From Mesorhizobium sp. 65-26 (GTDB lineage: Bacteria > Pseudomonadota > Alphaproteobacteria > Rhizobiales > Rhizobiaceae): DNA of 64,000 nucleotides. The stretch spans positions 63,938 to 127,937 of the forward strand of contig MKVL01000038.1 of NCBI GenBank assembly GCA_001899205.1. The letters are read 5' to 3'. This document shows positions 9,638-23,613 of this stretch, in pieces. Below the pieces are notes generated by a model. That model was given only the letters and a program-made list of their open reading frames with translations, had not been told where the DNA came from and ran no database searches. Positions within the stretch are counted from its first letter, which is position 1, and every line of letters begins with the position of its first letter. A program made the translations under genes and the position numbers.

Positions 9638-10852
9638 TTGGTTTCGGTGACGCGTATCAGGACCTTCGCTCGTCGCGCGCCGATCCTCCTGCTGGCGATC
9701 GTGTTGCTGGCCGCCGGCGCGGGCGGCGTTCTGGTCAGCCAGGCCATGGCGCAGGACCAGCCGAGCCACGGCTGGTCGCTGCGCGATCTGCTGTTCCCGC
9801 GCCGCAGCGAACGCGTTGAACCGCCGATAGAGCAGGTCAAGCCGAAACCGCGCAAGCCCCGCCCTGTCGTGCGCCGTCCCGCCGAGCCGGCACCGCCGCC
9901 GGTCGCCGAAAAGGCCCAGGACGCCCGCGTCATCCTGGTCGTCGGAGACTTCATGGCGTCCGGCCTGGCCGAAGGGCTCGACACCACTTTCGCCGACAAC
10001 ACCGGGGTCAAGGTCGTCGTCCGCAGCAACGGCTCCTCGGGTTTCGTGCGCGAGGACTTCTACAACTGGCCCCAGCAGGTCAAGTCGCTGATCGAGACCG
10101 AAAAGCCGGCCGTCGTCGTGGTCATGCTCGGCTCCAACGACCGCCAGTCGATGCGCGTCGGCGACGTTCGCGAGCCACCGCGCTCCGACAACTGGACCAA
10201 GGAATATGAGCGCCGCACCAGTGCCTTCGGCAAGGTGATCGCGACGACCAAGGTACCTTTCCTGTGGGTTGGCATGCCGGCATTCCGGGTTCCGAAGATG
10301 ACCTCCGACATGCTGGCCTTCAACGACATCTATCGCGCCGCCGCCGAGAGCAATGGCGGCGAGTTCGTCGATGTCTGGGACGGCTTCGTCGATGAGAATG
10401 GCGCCTTCGTCACCAACGGGCCCGACATCAACGGCCAGCCGGTGCGGCTGCGCGCCGATGACGGCATCAACGTCTCGCGGGCCGGCAAGCGCAAGCTGGC
10501 CTTCTACACCGAAAAGCCGCTGCTCAAGATCCTCGGCCTTGCGGCCCCCGGCAGCGCCGTGACCACCACCGCGCCGGCCGGAGCACCGGCGGAGACGCCG
10601 AAAGCCGCCACGGCGCCCGTGGTCGTCGACCGCACGCCGCCGATGCTGCTCAGCGATCCGGCTTTCGATGGCGGCTCGGAATTGCTCGGCGCCAAGCCCA
10701 CGGCGAAAGCCGATGTCAACCTTCCGGGCGAGAAGCTGATTAAGCAAGGCAAGGCCGACGCCGCCGCGCCCGGCCGGGCCGACGATTTCTCCGTGCCGCC
10801 CCGGCCACAACCCACGGCGGCCGACGCGAGTTCCGCGACCGCCAATCCCTGA
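9638..10852 (+). CDS. DUF459/SGNH-fold protein with degenerate catalytic residues
   Basis: 404 aa. An N-terminal membrane anchor or signal (RAPILLLAIVLLAAGAGGVLVSQAMAQ) is followed by a basic Pro-rich linker, an SGNH-hydrolase fold (about 80-300) and an Ala/Pro-rich tail. The block that should read GDS reads VVGDFMASG, and the C-terminal DGxH block reads DDGINVSRAGKRKL. The nucleophile Ser and the His are therefore replaced by Phe and Asn, while the Asn block (MLGSNDRQSM) is kept. It may bind but not cleave acylated glycans (inference). Start is TTG 9638 with GGAG at 9627-9630; GTG 9647 is an alternative. Confidence 0.8.
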   Translation: MVSVTRIRTFARRAPILLLAIVLLAAGAGGVLVSQAMAQDQPSHGWSLRDLLFPRRSERVEPPIEQVKPKPRKPRPVVRRPAEPAPPPVAEKAQDARVILVVGDFMASGLAEGLDTTFADNTGVKVVVRSNGSSGFVREDFYNWPQQVKSLIETEKPAVVVVMLGSNDRQSMRVGDVREPPRSDNWTKEYERRTSAFGKVIATTKVPFLWVGMPAFRVPKMTSDMLAFNDIYRAAAESNGGEFVDVWDGFVDENGAFVTNGPDINGQPVRLRADDGINVSRAGKRKLAFYTEKPLLKILGLAAPGSAVTTTAPAGAPAETPKAATAPVVVDRTPPMLLSDPAFDGGSELLGAKPTAKADVNLPGEKLIKQGKADAAAPGRADDFSVPPRPQPTAADASSATANP

Positions 10853-10882
10853 CCGCCCGAGCTTCCAGACTGGAGCGGTGAG

Positions 10883-11776
10883 TCAGTCAGACGGACCGAC
10901 GAGGGCACGCGCCCCCTGCCCCCGGGACAGGGTTTCGGTCAGGAACGACAGCAGAGGATGCACGACCCGCGCTTCGACCGTCTCCTCGCCGATGACGACG
11001 ATCTCGGTCATGGGTAGCACCGGCCACAGATCCGATGGCGGGATGATCCGCAGCCCGTCCTGGACGAAGGAGCGGCCCAGCACCGTCACCCCAAAGCCGC
11101 CGGCGACGGCGGCGCGCGCGCCGACAAGGCTGTTGGCCGTGCAGGCGACGCGCCAGTCGCGCCTGACGGAATCGAGCGCCCGGATCGCGACGCCGCGATA
11201 GGTGCAGGGCGTCGGCAGCAATACCAGCGGAACCGGCTCTGCGGTTTCATGGTCGTAGCCGGCCGAGGCGATCCAGACCAGCGGCTCGCGCCAGATGACC
11301 CGGCCGCGCTGGGCGCGGCCATCCTTCTTGGCGATGACGACGTCGAGCCGGTCCTCGTCATAGGCGGCCAGCAGGTTGCAGCTCAGGCCCGTCATCAGTT
11401 CGAGCCGCACATCAGGGCAGAGCGTTGCGAATTTGCCCAGCAGCGCCGGCAGATGGTGTGGAACGAAATCTTCCGAAATGCCGATGCGCAGCCGCTCGAC
11501 GTCGGCCGGCTCGACCAGGGTGCGCACCGCCATGTCGTTGAACTCGAGCATGCGGCGCGCCGCCGAAAGCAGCCGCTCGCCCTCGCCGGTGAGGACCAGC
11601 GAACGGCTCGTGCGGTTGAACAGCGGCCGTCCGAGCAATTCCTCCAGCCGGATGATCTTCTGGCTGACCGCCGACTGCGAACGCCCGACCACGTCAGCGG
11701 CGGCCGTGAAACTGCCGGTCTCCGCCACGGTGGTGAACGCGCGCAGAAGGTCGATTTCCAGGTCGGGGTACCGCAT
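10883..11776 (-). CDS. LysR-family transcriptional regulator
   Basis: 297 aa. The N-terminal winged HTH (residues ~4-63: LEIDLLRAFTTVAETGSFTAAADVVGRSQSAVSQKIIRLEELLGRPLFNRTSRSLVLT) is followed by a LysR substrate-binding domain (about 90-290). It is transcribed divergently from the oxidoreductase, hydratase and binding-protein cluster starting at 12113, so that cluster is the likely target, though the 336-bp gap is long and filled with repeats. The inducer is unknown. Confidence 0.9.
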   Translation of the reverse strand: MRYPDLEIDLLRAFTTVAETGSFTAAADVVGRSQSAVSQKIIRLEELLGRPLFNRTSRSLVLTGEGERLLSAARRMLEFNDMAVRTLVEPADVERLRIGISEDFVPHHLPALLGKFATLCPDVRLELMTGLSCNLLAAYDEDRLDVVIAKKDGRAQRGRVIWREPLVWIASAGYDHETAEPVPLVLLPTPCTYRGVAIRALDSVRRDWRVACTANSLVGARAAVAGGFGVTVLGRSFVQDGLRIIPPSDLWPVLPMTEIVVIGEETVEARVVHPLLSFLTETLSRGQGARALVGPSD

Positions 11777-12112
11777 TGGCTTCCTCTAGAGCATGCCCGT
11801 GAAAAGCTGCGGACTTTTCGCGGCGGATCGTGCCTCAAAAACGAACGCCCGGCGTGAGCTGGCGACCCAAAGAGACGTCATCCGTCACCGGAGCGGAAAG
11901 GCGACCTTAGAGCAATTCCGGCGCCAGCGGGTAGCGATTTCCCTTGGGAGTCGCGGAAAAACAAGGGCTTAAAGCACAAGACGTGGCGGACTCGGCCGCT
12001 AGACGTTGCGAGCTAGAAGCGTTCCAGATCGATCCCATTCGATTTATGCGTTTCCGTCAAAGCGATGGAGAGGGCAAACTCGCCACGTCTTTCGCAGTCC
12101 TGGGAATATCGC
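11777..12112. repeat. Gene-free divergent region with two dispersed repeat elements
   Basis: No gene is seen. At 11786-11850 there is an element of the form AGAGCATG..GAAAAG..CTTTTCG..GATCGTGC, a relative of the copy at 23614-23680. At 11908-11975 a second element begins AGAGCAATTCCGGC and matches the end of the 130-bp element at 3936-4065. Any LysR operator would have to lie among these; no clear T-N11-A site stands out. Confidence 0.6.
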
Positions 12113-13102
12113 ATGCATGCAATGGTTCTGAAGGCCTTCGGCGGGCCCGACAATCTCCAGCCCGCCGAGATCGACAGGCCCGAGCCACGGGCGGGCGAAG
12201 TGCTGGTGCGCGTGCACGCCTGTTCGCTCAACCCCGTCGACATGCGCATCCGCACCGGCCTGCCGATCGGTCCCGCGCTGCCGGCGGTGCTCGGCGCCGA
12301 TCTCGCCGGCGCCGTGGAAGCCGTCGCCGAGGGCGTTACCGGCTTCGCCCCGGGCGACGAAGTCTATGGCTGCGCCGGCGGCGTCAGGGGGCTGGGCGGC
12401 AGCTTCGCGGACTACATCGCCGCCGACGCCCGTCTTCTCGCCCTCAAGCCACGCAACCTTTCCATGCGCGAGGCAGCCGCCCTGCCGCTGGTGTCGATCA
12501 CCGCCGCGAACTGCATGTCGCGGGCCGCCGTCGGCGCCAGTGATCATGTGCTCGTCCATGCCGGATGCGGCGGCGTCGGCCACGTCGCGGTGCAACTGGC
12601 CAAGGCGCGCGGCGCGCGCGTTGCCGCCACGGTCTCGTCGCCCGAGAAGGCCGAGATCGCGCGGACACTCGGCGCCGACGACGTCATCCTCTACGGAAGC
12701 GAGAGCGTCGCCGACTATGTGCGCCGCCTGACCGGCGGCCGCGGCTTCGACGTGGTGGTCGACACGGTTGGGGGCGAGAATCTGGATCGCTCCTTCCAGG
12801 CGGCGGCCGCTGGCGGCCGGGTCGCGGCGACCGCGGCGCGCAGCACGCACGACCTCTCGCCGCTTCATGCCAAGGCGCTTTCGCTGCATGTGGTTTTCAT
12901 GCTCATCCCGCTGCTCGAAAATGTCGGTCGGGAAGACCACGGCCGGATCATGCGGGAAGTCGCCGCGCTGGCCGAAGCCGGCAAGCTGCGACCGCTCATC
13001 GATGCCGCGCGTTTCACGCTCGGGCAGCTTCCGGACGCGTTTCGCCTGCTGGAAAGCGGGAAGGCATCCGGCAAGGTGGTGGTGGATCTGATCCGAGGCT
13101 GA
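12113..13102 (+). CDS. Quinone-oxidoreductase-like medium-chain dehydrogenase/reductase
   Basis: 329 aa, Zn-independent MDR. The N-terminal GroES-like domain (PRAGEVLVRVHACSLNPVDMRIRTG, VLGADLAGAVEAVAEGV) lacks the structural-Zn Cys cluster. The Rossmann domain carries HAGCGGVGHVAVQLAKARGARVAATV, as in NADPH:quinone reductases. Start ATG 12113 matches the family (MHAMVLKAFGGPDNL). Its stop overlaps the next start (TGATG at 13100-13104), showing translational coupling with the hydratase. Substrate is unknown; context suggests reduction of an unsaturated or quinoid intermediate. Confidence 0.88.
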   Translation: MHAMVLKAFGGPDNLQPAEIDRPEPRAGEVLVRVHACSLNPVDMRIRTGLPIGPALPAVLGADLAGAVEAVAEGVTGFAPGDEVYGCAGGVRGLGGSFADYIAADARLLALKPRNLSMREAAALPLVSITAANCMSRAAVGASDHVLVHAGCGGVGHVAVQLAKARGARVAATVSSPEKAEIARTLGADDVILYGSESVADYVRRLTGGRGFDVVVDTVGGENLDRSFQAAAAGGRVAATAARSTHDLSPLHAKALSLHVVFMLIPLLENVGREDHGRIMREVAALAEAGKLRPLIDAARFTLGQLPDAFRLLESGKASGKVVVDLIRG

Positions 13103-13896
13103 TGATGAACAGGGCGTTGAACGACGTTGAAATCCGCGAAGCGGCCGAAGCGATCCTGCGGGCCGAGCGCGACGGCAAGGCGATGCCGCCGCTGAGCGCC
13201 ACGCATGGCGGGCTCAGCCTCGGCGATGCCTACCGCGTCCAGGACGAGTTGAACGGGATGCGCCGGCAACAGGGCATCGCCTTTGCCGGCTACAAGATCG
13301 GCCTCACCTGGCATTCGACGCAGATCGCCTGCGACCTCGACGCGCCGATCCACGGGCGCATCCTGCGCCAGGCCGTCCACCAGAGCGGCGCCAGCCTTTC
13401 CGCCGCGCTCCTGGTGAAGCCCCATGTCGAGGTCGAGCTTGCCTTCATCATCGGCCGCGACATCGACCGGCCGATCAACGGCGTCGACGAGATGCTGGCG
13501 GCCACCGACGCCATCGTGCCGGCGCTGGAGCTTGTCGACCACAGGTTGGCGCCACCACGCATCGTGGCCGACACAGTCGCCGACAACTCCGCTTTCGCCG
13601 GCGTGATCCTCGCCGGGCAGCGTTTCCGCCCGGCTGACATCGACAGCCGCTGGGTTGGCGCCACTCTCTCGCGCAATGGCACCGTCGAGGAGACCGGCGT
13701 CTCGGTGATCGGCATGGGCCATCCGGCCGTCTGCGTGGCCTGGCTGGCGAACACGCTGATTGAGCGCGGCGAACGCCTGGCCGAGGGCGATATCGTCATG
13801 TCCGGCGCCTTCGCGCGGGCCATCCCGGTTGCGGGCGGCGACGCCTTCGTGGCCGACTTCAATCAATACGGCACGCTCGACGTGTCGTTCACCTGA
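13102..13896 (+). CDS. 2-oxo-hepta-3-ene-1,7-dioate hydratase / 2-keto-4-pentenoate hydratase family
   Basis: 264 aa, the length of HpaH/MhpD-type enzymes. Markers are GYKIGLT near residue 60, MLVKPHVEVELAFIIGRDI-like sequence (LLVKPHVEVELAFIIG) with metal-binding Glu residues, the ALELVDHR block and a C-terminal G-A-I-PV segment. These enzymes add water to dienols from meta-cleavage of aromatic rings. No ring-cleavage dioxygenase is in the window, so the real substrate is open. ATG 13102 overlaps the upstream stop by one base; a second ATG follows at 13105. Confidence 0.88.
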   Translation: MMNRALNDVEIREAAEAILRAERDGKAMPPLSATHGGLSLGDAYRVQDELNGMRRQQGIAFAGYKIGLTWHSTQIACDLDAPIHGRILRQAVHQSGASLSAALLVKPHVEVELAFIIGRDIDRPINGVDEMLAATDAIVPALELVDHRLAPPRIVADTVADNSAFAGVILAGQRFRPADIDSRWVGATLSRNGTVEETGVSVIGMGHPAVCVAWLANTLIERGERLAEGDIVMSGAFARAIPVAGGDAFVADFNQYGTLDVSFT

Positions 13897-13974
13897 ACAT
13901 CGATCGCGGGACGGCACGGCCCGTTCCGCAAGGCTTTTCAAGCCCGGCGGCCTGGCCGGTCAGAGGAGAAACGG

Positions 13975-15624
13975 ATGAGCAGCCCCCACGACAACGAAAG
14001 ACCGGTCCCCGCCCCTGTAGCGCGGATGGCGGAAATGACCCGCGCCAACCGGATGGACCGGCGCGAATTCATGGCCATCGCCAGCACCATGGGCCTGAGC
14101 GCGGCCGCGGCCTACGCGCTGATCGGCGTGTCGGCGCCGGTGCCGGCCCGGGCCGAGGAGCCCAAAAAGGGCGGCGTCATCAAGATCGCCATGCCGGTCA
14201 AGGAACTCAAGGACCCGCGCACCTTCGACTGGGGCGAGATGGGCAATCTCGGCCGGCAGTTCCTCGAGTGCTTTGTCGAATACACGTCCGACTTCACCTT
14301 CGAGCCAAGGCTGCTGGAGAGCTGGGACGTCAATGCCGATGCCACCGAATATGTCCTGCACCTGCGCAAGGGCGTGAAATGGAACAATGGCGACGACTTC
14401 ACCGCCGAGGACGCCTTGTTCAACCTCAATCGCTGGTGCGAGAAGAAGGCGCCGGGCAATTCGATGGCGGGGCGCCTTTCCGCCCTCGTCGACCCGGCAA
14501 CCAGCAAGGCGCGTGAAGGCGCCATCACCAAGGTCGACGATCACACGATCAAGCTGAAGCTCTCCAAGTCCGACATTTCGCTGATCGCCAATTTCGCCGA
14601 CTTCCCGTCATTCCTGGTGCACCGCAGCTATGAGGAGACCGGCTCCGACCTGGTCAAGCACCCGATCGGCACCGGGCCGTTCGAGCTGGTCTCGCACGAG
14701 ACATCGGTGAAGGCCGTCTACAAGCGGCGCGAGCAGCATCCATGGTGGGGCGGCGAGACCCATCTCGACGGTGTCGAGTTCATCGACTACGGCACCGATC
14801 CCAACGCCATATCGAGCGCCTTTGAATCGGGCGAGATCCACGGCAATTTCGAAACGACAGGCAACCAGGTCGACCTTCTCGACAGCATGGGCCTTGAGCG
14901 CAGCGAGACCCAGACGGCGGCAACGGCCTGCGCCCGTTTCAACGTCAAGAACAAGCCCTACGACGACCAGCGCGTGCGCAGGGCCCTGCAACTGGCCGTC
15001 GACAACGCCGCGGTTCTGACCCTGGCCTACAGCGATCGCGGCACGCCGGCGGAAAACCATCACGTCGCGCCGATCCACCCGGAATATTTCGCCCTGCCGA
15101 AAGTGGCGCGCGACATCGAGAAGGCAAAGGCGCTGCTGGTCGAGGCCGGCCAGCAGGACTACGAGCACGACCTGATCAGCGACGACGACGAGTGGCACAA
15201 GGACACGGCCGACGCGATCGCCGGCCAATTGCGCGAGGCTGGCATCAAGATCAAGCGGACGGTCCTGCCGACATCGACCTTCTGGAACGACTGGACGAAG
15301 TATCCCTTCTCGCTCACTGGCTGGACCATGCGGCCGCTCGGCGTGCAGGTCCTGGCCCTTGCCTATCGTTCGGGCGAGGCGTGGAACGAGACCGGCTTCT
15401 CCAACCCCGAATTCGACGCCAAGCTGAACGACGCCCTGTCGATCGCCGACGTCGAGAAGCGCCGCGCCGTCATGCAGGACATCCAGAAGATCCTGCAGGA
15501 CTCAGCCGTGATCATCCAGCCCTATTGGCGCAAGATCTACACGCACTCCACCAAGGCGGTGAAGAACCGCCGGGCCCACCCGCTCGACCAGATATTCCTC
15601 GAGAAGGTCTGGCTGGACGCATGA
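13975..15624 (+). CDS. ABC transporter substrate-binding protein, family 5 (peptide/opine/nickel type), Tat-exported
   Basis: 549 aa. A twin-arginine-like signal (MDRREFMAIASTMGLSAAAAYALIG..PARAEE) precedes an SBP_bac_5 fold (residues ~60-545), with DDFTAEDALFNLNRW, HPIGTGPFELV and PYDDQRVRRALQLAVD blocks typical of DppA/OppA-like proteins. No permease or ATPase gene follows; the next genes are on the other strand. It must therefore use a transporter encoded elsewhere or be a cluster remnant. The hydratase gene upstream suggests a shared role in taking up a degradable organic acid or amide (inference). Confidence 0.88.
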   Translation: MSSPHDNERPVPAPVARMAEMTRANRMDRREFMAIASTMGLSAAAAYALIGVSAPVPARAEEPKKGGVIKIAMPVKELKDPRTFDWGEMGNLGRQFLECFVEYTSDFTFEPRLLESWDVNADATEYVLHLRKGVKWNNGDDFTAEDALFNLNRWCEKKAPGNSMAGRLSALVDPATSKAREGAITKVDDHTIKLKLSKSDISLIANFADFPSFLVHRSYEETGSDLVKHPIGTGPFELVSHETSVKAVYKRREQHPWWGGETHLDGVEFIDYGTDPNAISSAFESGEIHGNFETTGNQVDLLDSMGLERSETQTAATACARFNVKNKPYDDQRVRRALQLAVDNAAVLTLAYSDRGTPAENHHVAPIHPEYFALPKVARDIEKAKALLVEAGQQDYEHDLISDDDEWHKDTADAIAGQLREAGIKIKRTVLPTSTFWNDWTKYPFSLTGWTMRPLGVQVLALAYRSGEAWNETGFSNPEFDAKLNDALSIADVEKRRAVMQDIQKILQDSAVIIQPYWRKIYTHSTKAVKNRRAHPLDQIFLEKVWLDA

Positions 15625-15650
15625 GCGTCCAGCGTTCGATGACATGAGAA

Positions 15651-15683
15651 AAAGGCTCAAGGCGCGCCGCGCCTTGAGCCTTT
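15651..15683. terminator. Bidirectional terminator between convergent genes
   Basis: AAAGGCTCAAGGCGCG (15651-15666) and its inverted copy (15668-15683) form a long stem flanked by A-rich sequence on the left and TTT on the right, between the binding-protein gene and gltD. A second palindrome, GCTGGACGC-ATGA-GCGTCCAGC, overlaps the stop codon of the binding-protein gene at 15612-15633. Confidence 0.75.
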
Positions 15684-15726
15684 CACGATCGGGAAAATGT
15701 CGGCCGCCAGGGGCCGGATACCCGCC

Positions 15727-17181
15727 TCAGCCCGGCAGCACGCTCGATCCCATGAGGGCCTCGTCGATGGCACGCGCAGCCTGGCGGCCTTCGCGGATCG
15801 CCCACACCACCAGCGACTGCCCACGCCGCACGTCGCCGGCGGCATAGAGCCTGTCGACGCTCGTCCGGTAGTCGCGGTCGTTGGCCTCGACATTGCGCGA
15901 GCGGCGGCTGTCGGTGGCGATCTTCAGCTTGCCGTCCAGTTCGGGAACGACGCCCGTCGCGGCCGGACCGGCAAAGCCGATGGCGATGAAGGCGAGATCG
16001 GCGCGGATGACGAATTCGGTGCCGGGGATCGGCTTGCGCTTCTCGTCGACCTCGCAGCACTTGACGCCTGTGAGCTGTCCTTCCTCGCCGATGAACTCCA
16101 GCGTCGCCACCTGGAACTCGCGCTCGGCGCCTTCGGCCTGCGAGGAGGAGGTGCGCATCTTGGTTGCCCAGTAGGGCCACACGGCGAGCTTGTCTTCCTT
16201 CTCCGGCGGCTGCGGCCGGATGTCGAGCTGGGTGACGCGCACCGCGCCCTGGCGGAATGCCGTGCCGACGCAATCGGACGCGGTGTCGCCGCCGCCGACG
16301 ACCACCACATGCTGGCCGCTGGCGATGATCGGATGCGAAGGCCAGGCCACCGACTGGATGGGCTCGCCGCCGACGCGCCGGTTCTGCTGCACCAGATAGG
16401 GCATGGCGTCATGCACGCCGCCGAGGTCGTCGCCCGGGATGTTGGCCGCGCGCGGGCTCTCGGAACCGCCGCAATAAAGCACGGCATCGTATTCATCGAG
16501 CAGTTCGGTGACCTTCTTGTCGACGCCGACATTGACGCCGCAATGGAAGGTGACGCCCTCGCCCTGCATCTGCTCGATACGCCGGTCGATGTAGTGCTTC
16601 TCGATCTTGAAGTCGGGAATGCCGTAGCGCATCAGCCCGCCGGGCCGGCTCTCGCGCTCGTAGACATGCACGTCATGGCCGACGCGGCCGAGTTGCTGGG
16701 CGGCCGCCATGCCGGCCGGGCCGGAACCGATGATGGCGACCCGCTTGCCGGTCTTCCGCTCCGGCGGATAGGGCCGGATGTGGCCGGTCTCGTAGGCCTT
16801 GTCGGCGATCGCCTGCTCGACCGTCTTGATGGCCACCGGAATGTCCTCGAGGTTCAGCGTGCAGGCCTCCTCGCAAGGCGCGGGGCAGATGCGGCCGGTG
16901 AACTCCGGGAAATTGTTGGTCGAGTGCAGGTTGCGGATCGCGTTGTCCCAGTCGCCCTTGTAGACGAGGTCGTTCCAGTCCGGGATCTGGTTGTGCACCG
17001 GGCAACCGGTCGGCCCATGGCAGAACGGAATGCCGCAATCCATGCAGCGCGCGGCCTGTTTCTCGACCTCCTTGTCGGACATCGGCAGCGTGAATTCGCG
17101 GAAATGCCGGATGCGGTCGGATGCCGGCTGGTACTTGTGCACCTGCCGGTCGATCTCAAGAAACCCAGTTACCTTGCCCAT
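15727..17181 (-). CDS. gltD: Glutamate synthase (NADPH) small subunit
   Basis: 484 aa. Feeds electrons from NADPH via FAD and 4Fe-4S clusters to the large subunit. The N-terminal Cys-rich region (RCMDCGIPFCHGPTGCPVHNQIP and GRICPAPCEEACTLN) binds the clusters. Two Rossmann motifs follow: VAIIGSGPAGMAAAQQLG for FAD and VVVVGGGDTASDC for NADPH. Start ATG 17181 (MGKVTGFLEIDRQ) matches the family; the frame stays open to 17352 without similarity. It lies 157 bp downstream of gltB and is probably co-transcribed. Confidence 0.96.
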   Translation of the reverse strand: MGKVTGFLEIDRQVHKYQPASDRIRHFREFTLPMSDKEVEKQAARCMDCGIPFCHGPTGCPVHNQIPDWNDLVYKGDWDNAIRNLHSTNNFPEFTGRICPAPCEEACTLNLEDIPVAIKTVEQAIADKAYETGHIRPYPPERKTGKRVAIIGSGPAGMAAAQQLGRVGHDVHVYERESRPGGLMRYGIPDFKIEKHYIDRRIEQMQGEGVTFHCGVNVGVDKKVTELLDEYDAVLYCGGSESPRAANIPGDDLGGVHDAMPYLVQQNRRVGGEPIQSVAWPSHPIIASGQHVVVVGGGDTASDCVGTAFRQGAVRVTQLDIRPQPPEKEDKLAVWPYWATKMRTSSSQAEGAEREFQVATLEFIGEEGQLTGVKCCEVDEKRKPIPGTEFVIRADLAFIAIGFAGPAATGVVPELDGKLKIATDSRRSRNVEANDRDYRTSVDRLYAAGDVRRGQSLVVWAIREGRQAARAIDEALMGSSVLPG

Positions 17182-17338
17182 GGTCCAGTCCCTGCTGTCC
17201 AGATGGTGCTGCCGGAAGATCTGACTTGCCGCCGCACCCGTTAACCTCCGAAGGCCACCGTGGCAACCTTCATCGAGGTCAGGATTTGTTGAAGATGGTG
17301 TTTGCCGGGGCAGCATCGCCCCCCGGCAACGCCGAAGC

Positions 17339-22066
<4,728 letters not shown>

Positions 22067-22560
22067 CGTCCATTCCCTCCGTTCCGCGCCCAGCGGGCGC
22101 CGGTTTGCATTGGCGAGCGCGTCGCTCACCCCGATCCTTGCGGCACGTCTAGCGAAATCCTCGCCGGACCAGGCGGCTTTTTCCGTCTGGTTCGCATCTG
22201 GTATTCGTACAGGCCAGGCCGAGCCATCTGTCCGTCGCTCACGGCGACGGCCGGAGTGGCCCGATGATACGCCAATCCAGCCTGTTTTGTGCGACAAAAT
22301 AAGACAGCACTGCTGTCCTAAATTTTTTATGGCAGAATTCTGGAGCCTGTACAAGACCGATTCACAAAAAACCTGGCCGCGCCACGACACAAAATTTCGT
22401 GAAAGTGCGAGGAAACGTAAGCTTTGGTCGCAGCGGCCCGTGATCGCCGGCTGGCTCCACCGCTTTGGGAACGATTGGCCCTTGCGCTTCGACCTCCGAA
22501 GCGGTCAAGTCGCCGCGGATTTCCCATCAGACATTTTTCCAATCAGACACGGATCTCTCG
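22067..22560. promoter_or_regulatory. gltB / threonine aldolase divergent region with 15-bp palindrome
   Basis: No gene is seen. GACAGCA-C-TGCTGTC (22303-22317) is a perfect 7-bp inverted repeat inside an AT-rich patch (TTTTGTGCGACAAAATAAGA on one side, TAAATTTTTTATGG on the other), a plausible dimer-binding operator next to a promoter. It lies 237 bp upstream of the gltB start and 244 bp upstream of the aldolase start. The regulator is not identified. Confidence 0.5.
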
Positions 22561-23613
22561 ATGTTTTTTGCCTCCGACAACTGGGCGGGTGTTCACCCCG
22601 ACATTTCGGCGAACCTGTCCCGGCATGCCGCCGGCGTCGCGACCGCCTATGGCGACGGCAATCTGGACCGCGCCGTCTACAAGCGTTTCAGCGAAATCTT
22701 CGAGCGCGACGTCAGCGTCTTCTTCGTGGCGACGGGCACGGCGGCGAACGCGCTGTCCATGGCGGCATGCAACCGCATCGGCGGCGTCGCCCTGTGCCAC
22801 TCCGAAGCGCATATGAACGTCGATGAGTTCGGCGCCGCAGGCTTCTACACGGGCGGCGCGCGGATGGCGCCCGTGCCCGGGCCTCTCGGCCGCATCAACC
22901 CGCAGGCCCTGGACAAGGCCATCAAGCGCTATTCGCAGGACCTTGCCCCAGCCGGGCAGCCGATGGCGGTGACCATTACCCAGGCGACCGAGGTCGGCAC
23001 CGTCTACTCCGTCGACGACGTCAAGGCTATCGCCGAGGTTGCCCGTCGTCACAACCTGCCCCTCCATATGGACGGCGCGCGCTTCGCCAACGCGATCGCC
23101 GCGACTGGCGTCAGCCCGGCCGAGATGACCTGGAAGAGCGGTGTCGACCTGATCTCCTTCGGCGGCACCAAGAACGGTTGCTGGATGGCCGACGCGGTCG
23201 TGATCCTGAACCCCGATGTCGGACGCGAACTGCGCCTGTTGCGCCAGCGCGCCGGGCAGACCTTTTCCAAGGCGCGCTTCATCTCGGCCCAGTTCGAAGC
23301 CTACTTCACCGACAGCCTGTGGCTGAGGATGGCGGGCCACGCCAACGCGATGGCCGCACATCTGGCAGAGACGATCGAGGACGCGCCGACGGGCAGGCTC
23401 GCATGGCTGCCACAGGCCAACGAGGTGTTCGCGATCCTCGACAAGCCGACGGCCGAAAAGCTCCAGGCGGCGGGCGCCAAATTCTATGAATGGGGCGTTC
23501 CCCAGGGCTTCGACGGCCATCTCGGCGACAAGGAAGCGATCTATCGCTTCGTTGCAAGTTTCGCGACAAGCACCGAGGAAATCGACCGCCTCGGCCAGTT
23601 GCTGGCCGGCTAA
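22561..23613 (+). CDS. Low-specificity L-threonine aldolase
   Basis: 350 aa PLP enzyme of the beta-eliminating lyase family, which splits L-threonine or allo-threonine into glycine and acetaldehyde. It shows MFFASDNWAGVHPDI at the N-terminus, the LHMDGARFANAIA block with the PLP-binding Asp and the Schiff-base Lys in DLISFGGTKNG. ATG 22561 is chosen for matching the family N-terminus; an in-frame ATG at 22465 adds unrelated residues. A dispersed palindromic repeat starts right after the stop. Confidence 0.92.
   Translation: MFFASDNWAGVHPDISANLSRHAAGVATAYGDGNLDRAVYKRFSEIFERDVSVFFVATGTAANALSMAACNRIGGVALCHSEAHMNVDEFGAAGFYTGGARMAPVPGPLGRINPQALDKAIKRYSQDLAPAGQPMAVTITQATEVGTVYSVDDVKAIAEVARRHNLPLHMDGARFANAIAATGVSPAEMTWKSGVDLISFGGTKNGCWMADAVVILNPDVGRELRLLRQRAGQTFSKARFISAQFEAYFTDSLWLRMAGHANAMAAHLAETIEDAPTGRLAWLPQANEVFAILDKPTAEKLQAAGAKFYEWGVPQGFDGHLGDKEAIYRFVASFATSTEEIDRLGQLLAG

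Noticed and set aside
15697-17244. 515-codon open frame on the plus strand opposite gltD
   Set aside because: Shadow of gltD, whose motifs are unmistakable on the minus strand.
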